Shown here: positions 6,458-9,583 of the stretch, one piece after another
How positions within the stretch are numbered: the first letter of the stretch is position 1
Layout of the letters: each line of letters opens with the position of its first letter
NCBI GenBank assembly: GCA_964513155.1
Contig: CAZEMA010000096.1
Location: forward strand, 1-9,583
From: DATEAV01 sp964513155
Lineage (GTDB): Bacteria; Chloroflexota; Anaerolineae; Anaerolineales; E44-bin32
Reading direction: 5' to 3'
DNA: 9,583 bases
Translations under genes and position numbers: made by a program
The notes under the pieces: generated by a model
Databases searched by the model: none
What the model was told of the DNA's origin: nothing
What the model saw: only the letters and a program-made list of their open reading frames with translations

Positions 6458-7552
6458 ATGGCCACTGCCCATGACAAGGGATCCCGCTTGAGCTACCAAC
6501 CCGTCCTTGAAGTCACCCGAGGAAACGTCGTCGAATCGGTGCACTACGGCGCCGTGGCGGTGGCGAACGCGCGCGGCGAGTTGGTGGCCTGGTGGGGCGA
6601 TCCGGAGGTGGTGACATTCCTCCGGTCAAGCGCCAAGCCCTTCCAGGCGCTTCCGCTCCTAGAGAGCGGCGCCGCCGACCGCTTCGGCCTGAGCCCGAAG
6701 CAGCTGGCGGTGATCTGTGCCTCCCACTCCGGCACGGACGAGCATGTGGCGACGGTTGCCTCGGTCCAGGCACAGGCGGGCGTCAGAGAGAAGGACCTCC
6801 TGTGTGGCGTTCATCCGCCCTATGACCCCGCTACGTCCCGCCGGTTGAAGGAGGCCGGCGAGGAACCGACGCCGAACCGTCACAACTGTTCGGGGAAGCA
6901 CACGGGGATGCTGGCCCTCGCCCGGTTCCTCGGTGAATCGACCGAGGACTACATCGATCCCGCTCACCCCATCCAACGCCGGATCCTGGCGGCCTTCGCC
7001 GAGATGTGCGCGGTTGAGCCCTCGCAAGTGGAGGTCGGCATCGACGGATGCTCGGTGCCCACGTTCGCCGTCCCTCTACAGGCGGCGGCCGGCGCCTATG
7101 CCCGCCTCGCCGGTCCTTCGGCGCTCGGGGGCACGCGGGCGGCGGCCTGCCAGCGCATCTTTGCCGCCATGACAGCCCACCCGGAGATGGTCAGCGGTCC
7201 GGGCCGCTTCGATACGGTCCTGATGCAGGCGACAGGGGGCCGGATGGTGGCGAAGGGAGGCGCCGAAGGCTATCATGGGATCGCTCTGACGCCGGGTGCG
7301 CTCGGCCGGGGTTCGCCGGCGCTGGGGGTGGCCATCAAGATTGCAGACGGGGACGTTGGGAGCCGCAGCGACACCCCGCCCGGCCAACGAGCCGGCAGCC
7401 GCGTGGTCCTGGCGGTCCTGGAGTCGTTGGGCGCGCTTGGCGTGGGAGACGTCTCGCGGCTGGCCGAGTTTGGTCCCACCCCGGTCACCAACTGGCGGGG
7501 CCTGAGGGTAGGGGAGATGCGGGCCTGCCTCCGCCTGGAACGCACAGGTTAA
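6458..7552 (+). CDS. Type II asparaginase (Rhizobium etli AV-like, Asparaginase_II family)
   Basis: A 364-residue cytosolic protein expected to hydrolyse L-asparagine to aspartate and ammonia. It belongs to the family of the inducible R. etli asparaginase, unrelated to E. coli AnsA/AnsB. Motifs are RSSAKPFQALP (Ser57, Lys60), CASHSG (Ser89), NCSGKHTGML (Cys144, Lys147), DGCSVPTFA (Asp196, Cys198) and VAKGGAEG (Lys266). From memory of the published R. etli structure, its active-site and zinc-site residues (Ser48, Lys51, Ser80, Cys135, Lys138, Asp187, Cys189) all match at a constant offset of nine; the later lysine is six residues closer. The active site therefore appears complete. The start is uncertain: ATG 6458 has no Shine-Dalgarno and directly follows a GCCCG/CGGGC hairpin (6443-6457), whereas TTG 6488 has AAGGGAT just upstream and better fits family length. 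The gene lies 29 nt after the MBL-fold gene and 7 nt before rsmG. Confidence 0.9.
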   Translation: MATAHDKGSRLSYQPVLEVTRGNVVESVHYGAVAVANARGELVAWWGDPEVVTFLRSSAKPFQALPLLESGAADRFGLSPKQLAVICASHSGTDEHVATVASVQAQAGVREKDLLCGVHPPYDPATSRRLKEAGEEPTPNRHNCSGKHTGMLALARFLGESTEDYIDPAHPIQRRILAAFAEMCAVEPSQVEVGIDGCSVPTFAVPLQAAAGAYARLAGPSALGGTRAAACQRIFAAMTAHPEMVSGPGRFDTVLMQATGGRMVAKGGAEGYHGIALTPGALGRGSPALGVAIKIADGDVGSRSDTPPGQRAGSRVVLAVLESLGALGVGDVSRLAEFGPTPVTNWRGLRVGEMRACLRLERTG

Positions 7553-7559
7553 CCACGCC

Positions 7560-8282
7560 GTGACCGGGAAGGCCGAACTCCCCGAGGCTGCCCGTAGCCT
7601 GCTCGGGCTTGTGTTGACCGCCGCTCAACGGAAGGACTTCGACTGGTATGCCACCGAACTCGTCGAGTGGAACCAGCGCTTCAACCTGACAGCCATCACC
7701 GATCCCGCTACGATCGGGATCAAGCACTTCCTCGATTCCTTGAGTTGCTTGCTGGTCATGCGAGGCCAAGCCCCGGGCCGGGTGATTGACATCGGCACGG
7801 GCGCGGGGTTTCCTGGTCTTCCGCTCAAGATCGTCCGGCCCCAGATCAAGCTGACGCTGGTCGAAGCCACCGGCAAGAAGGTGGACTTCTGCCAGCATGT
7901 GGTGACCTCGCTCCGGCTGGAGGCGGTGCAGGTGATTCATGCCCGGGCGGAGGAGATCGGCCGCTGGCCGGATCACCGCCAGGCGTATGACTGGGCGCTG
8001 GCGAGGGCTGTGGCGGCGATGCCGGTGCTGGTCGAGTACCTGCTGCCTCTGTTGCGAATCGGGGGGCGAGCCATCGCCCAAAAGGGGGATACGGGCCCGG
8101 CGGAGGCCCACGCCGCCGAAAAGGCGCTGCGACTTCTCGGGGGACGGGTCCAGCAGGTCGTTCCGGTCGAGCTGCCCACTGTGGCGGAGAGCCACTACCT
8201 GGTGGTGGTGGAGAAGACGGCGGCCACGCCGGACGAGTACCCACGGCGGCCGGGAATGCCGGCCAAAAGGCCGCTGGCTTGA
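7560..8282 (+). CDS. rsmG: 16S rRNA (guanine-527-N7)-methyltransferase RsmG
   Basis: The 240-residue protein is the SAM-dependent enzyme that makes m7G527 in 16S rRNA; loss in other bacteria gives low-level streptomycin resistance. The N-terminal helical part includes YATELVEWNQRFNLTAI (30-46). The SAM-binding loop is DIGTGAGFPGLPL (77-89), followed by LVEATGKKVDF (100-110), where families usually have a KK-x-x-F. RAVA (149-152) is the family's catalytic-face motif, and the tail has YPRRPGMPAKRPL (227-239), a conserved C-terminal motif. Length is typical. The start is GTG, 7 nt after the asparaginase TAA, with no good Shine-Dalgarno, so translational coupling is likely. It is last in the plus-strand run and converges on recF. 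Confidence 0.95.
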   Translation: MTGKAELPEAARSLLGLVLTAAQRKDFDWYATELVEWNQRFNLTAITDPATIGIKHFLDSLSCLLVMRGQAPGRVIDIGTGAGFPGLPLKIVRPQIKLTLVEATGKKVDFCQHVVTSLRLEAVQVIHARAEEIGRWPDHRQAYDWALARAVAAMPVLVEYLLPLLRIGGRAIAQKGDTGPAEAHAAEKALRLLGGRVQQVVPVELPTVAESHYLVVVEKTAATPDEYPRRPGMPAKRPLA

Positions 8283-8286
8283 GAGC

Positions 8287-8340
8287 GGACCATGGACGAT
8301 GGACCACGGACGATGGTCCGTCGTCTATCGTCTATCGTCC
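8287..8340. repeat. Heptamer array forming a 54-bp imperfect palindrome
   Basis: Four plus-strand heptamers of consensus GGACSAY run from 8287 to 8314: GGACCAT, GGACGAT, GGACCAC and GGACGAT. Four minus-strand heptamers of consensus RGACSAY run from 8340 down to 8313: GGACGAT, AGACGAT, AGACGAC and GGACCAT. The arrays overlap by 2 bp, so the whole is a near-loopless imperfect inverted repeat centred between 8313 and 8314. A perfect inner stem also exists (8286-8293 with 8313-8320). It starts 4 nt after the rsmG stop and contains the recF stop. It could serve as a transcription barrier between the converging genes, though there is no T tract. Confidence 0.8.
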
Positions 8341-9557
8341 GGTCTCACCGTTCCTGCCTCGACCCTCCAGACTGTCGCCCGCTGGCGGAACTCGTCCGCG
8401 AACATCTGCGGATCGGCTGAGGTCAGGATCGCCTGGTCGGCGGCATGAACCCGGGCGAGCAGAGCCTGCCTACGCTCTACGTCCAGTTCCGCCAGCACCT
8501 CATCGAGCAGAAGCACCGGCCATTCCCCGGTGCGCTCACGCATCCAATCGACCTCCGCCAGTTTGAGGGCCAGCATCGCCGTCCGCGTCTGGCCGCGTGA
8601 GCCATACAACCCCAGGTCGATGCCATTGGCCTGGAGGCGGAACTCGTCGCGGTGAGGTCCGGTCAAGGTGACGCCGCGAGCGATCTCTTCGTCCCGCAGA
8701 CGCTCCAGCGCCGTAAGTATGGTCCCCCGAATCTCCGCATGCGCGATTCCCACGCGGTCGAGGGGCGCCGCCAGTGGCAAGCCCAGCTGTCCCTCGGGTT
8801 GTGGCCGGGGGTCGCAAGAGGGGAGGTACTCCAGCCGGAGGGTCTCGGCCTCATCGGTCAGGCGGCGGTGGATGGGCGCGGCCAATCGCTCGAGCTCTTG
8901 CAGCGCCAGCGCCCGGCCGCGAATCAGTGTTGCTCCCAGGTCGGCGAGTTGTTGGTCCCAGTAGGTCAACTGGCTGGTCTCCTCGCCTCCGTTTCGGGCG
9001 CGAGGTTGCTCCTGGAGCTGCTTGAGCAGCGCGTTGCGCTGTGTCAAGACGCGGGCATACCCCCCGACCGCCTCGGCATACACCACATCGGTCTGGGAGA
9101 GGGCGGCGTCGAGGTAGCGGCGCCGCTCGCCCGGCGATCCCTCGATCACCCGCAGGTCTTGCGGCAGGAACAGGACCGCGTTGAATGTACCTGCCAGGTC
9201 CCGCATGCGCCGCTTGAGCCCGTTGACCAGGATCTCCTTGTGCAGGTGCGGCTCCTCGGGCAACACGGCAGGCCGTTGGATGAGGCGAATCTCGACCCGC
9301 TGAAGTCCCCCTTGGCGCTGGACCTCACCCACGATGCGGGCGAACGGCGCCGGCTCGCGGAGGGCGAGGAAGTTGACCAGTTGCCGGTCGCTGGCGGCAT
9401 GCGGGGAGGCGCCGCTGGCCAGGTAGTAGACAGCCTCGAGCAGGCTCGTCTTCCCCTGGGCGTTGGCGCCGACGAGGAGCGTCGGCCCCTGGGGCAGATC
9501 GGCTTCGAGGCGGACGAAGTTGCGGAAGTTGGTGAGCGAAAGGTGGCTAAGGCGCAT
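8325..9557 (-). CDS. recF: DNA replication and repair protein RecF
   Basis: A 410-residue SMC/ABC-type ATPase that, with RecO and RecR, loads RecA at single-strand gaps. The N-terminus LSLTNFRNF is the family's opening strand-helix. Walker A is GANAQGKTS (30-38), the following LLEAVYYLASG is typical of RecF, and FLPQDLRVIEGSPGERRRYLD (130-150) contains the family's PxDLxxIxGxPxxRRxxLD. The ABC signature is YGSRGQ (318-323), Walker B PVLLLDEVLAELD (347-359; Asp352, Glu353), and the D-loop follows. All ATPase motifs are intact. It is somewhat longer than many RecF proteins because of the central coiled-coil arm (about 185-295). The ATG at 9557 has an extended -10 box 10 nt upstream and no Shine-Dalgarno, suggesting a leaderless mRNA. 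The last residues and the TAG stop lie in the heptamer palindrome, so the C-terminal PDDRR is repeat-derived. Confidence 0.96.
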   Translation of the reverse strand: MRLSHLSLTNFRNFVRLEADLPQGPTLLVGANAQGKTSLLEAVYYLASGASPHAASDRQLVNFLALREPAPFARIVGEVQRQGGLQRVEIRLIQRPAVLPEEPHLHKEILVNGLKRRMRDLAGTFNAVLFLPQDLRVIEGSPGERRRYLDAALSQTDVVYAEAVGGYARVLTQRNALLKQLQEQPRARNGGEETSQLTYWDQQLADLGATLIRGRALALQELERLAAPIHRRLTDEAETLRLEYLPSCDPRPQPEGQLGLPLAAPLDRVGIAHAEIRGTILTALERLRDEEIARGVTLTGPHRDEFRLQANGIDLGLYGSRGQTRTAMLALKLAEVDWMRERTGEWPVLLLDEVLAELDVERRQALLARVHAADQAILTSADPQMFADEFRQRATVWRVEAGTVRPDDRR

Positions 9558-9567
9558 GGGTGAGGGG

Positions 9568-9576
9568 ATTGTAGCA
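9568..9576 (-). promoter_or_regulatory. Extended -10 promoter of recF, near-leaderless
   Basis: The minus strand reads TGC then TACAAT, an extended -10 element ending 10 nt before the recF ATG (9557). A start 6-8 nt downstream leaves 2-4 nt of leader, and CCCCTCACCC before the ATG holds no Shine-Dalgarno. The arrangement mirrors the thrC promoter. Any -35 lies beyond the window edge. Confidence 0.55.
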
Positions 9577-9583
9577 TAGCCGC

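Noticed and set aside
8652..9563. 303-codon plus-strand open frame antisense to recF
   Set aside because: It is fully explained as the shadow of recF, which has intact Walker A, signature and Walker B motifs; the antisense translation shows no recognisable fold.

Overview
The window is high-GC bacterial chromosome with ordinary housekeeping-type genes, probably from Chloroflexota (Anaerolineae-like) or a similar high-GC lineage. This placement is a low-confidence inference from base composition, a soluble multi-GAF histidine kinase, apparently leaderless genes and a short heptamer repeat between genes. I see no intact mobile element, CRISPR array, tRNA or rRNA.

Layout. 1-394: non-coding, with a 55-bp hairpin-bearing sequence present twice at a 120-bp period, then an isolated palindrome and two hairpins that probably end the first gene. 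395-1432 (minus): a two-SIS-domain sugar-phosphate isomerase/deaminase related to the isomerase half of GlmS, with its own promoter and Shine-Dalgarno. 1433-1822: a divergent intergenic region with promoters at both ends and a hairpin recalling the arms of group II intron domain V. 1823-8282 (plus): five co-directional genes, namely threonine synthase (thrC), a GAF-GAF-GAF-PAS histidine kinase overlapping it by ATGA, a metallo-beta-lactamase-fold protein with an eroded metal site, a type II (Rhizobium etli AV-like) asparaginase, and the 16S rRNA methyltransferase rsmG. 8325-9557 (minus): recF, convergent with rsmG. Between and into these two genes lies a 54-bp imperfect palindrome built from heptamers, which supplies the recF stop codon. 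9558-9583: the recF promoter.

Functionally, thrC and the asparaginase both belong to aspartate-family amino acid metabolism. The kinase is a soluble sensor with no response regulator in view. rsmG and recF are conserved housekeeping genes. The points most worth a second look are the two kinds of structured repeat (1-175 and 8287-8340), the matching extended -10 boxes 9-10 nt before the thrC and recF start codons (near-leaderless mRNAs), the missing metal ligands of the MBL-fold protein, and the translational coupling of a sensor kinase to threonine synthase. No clearly new multi-gene system is visible.
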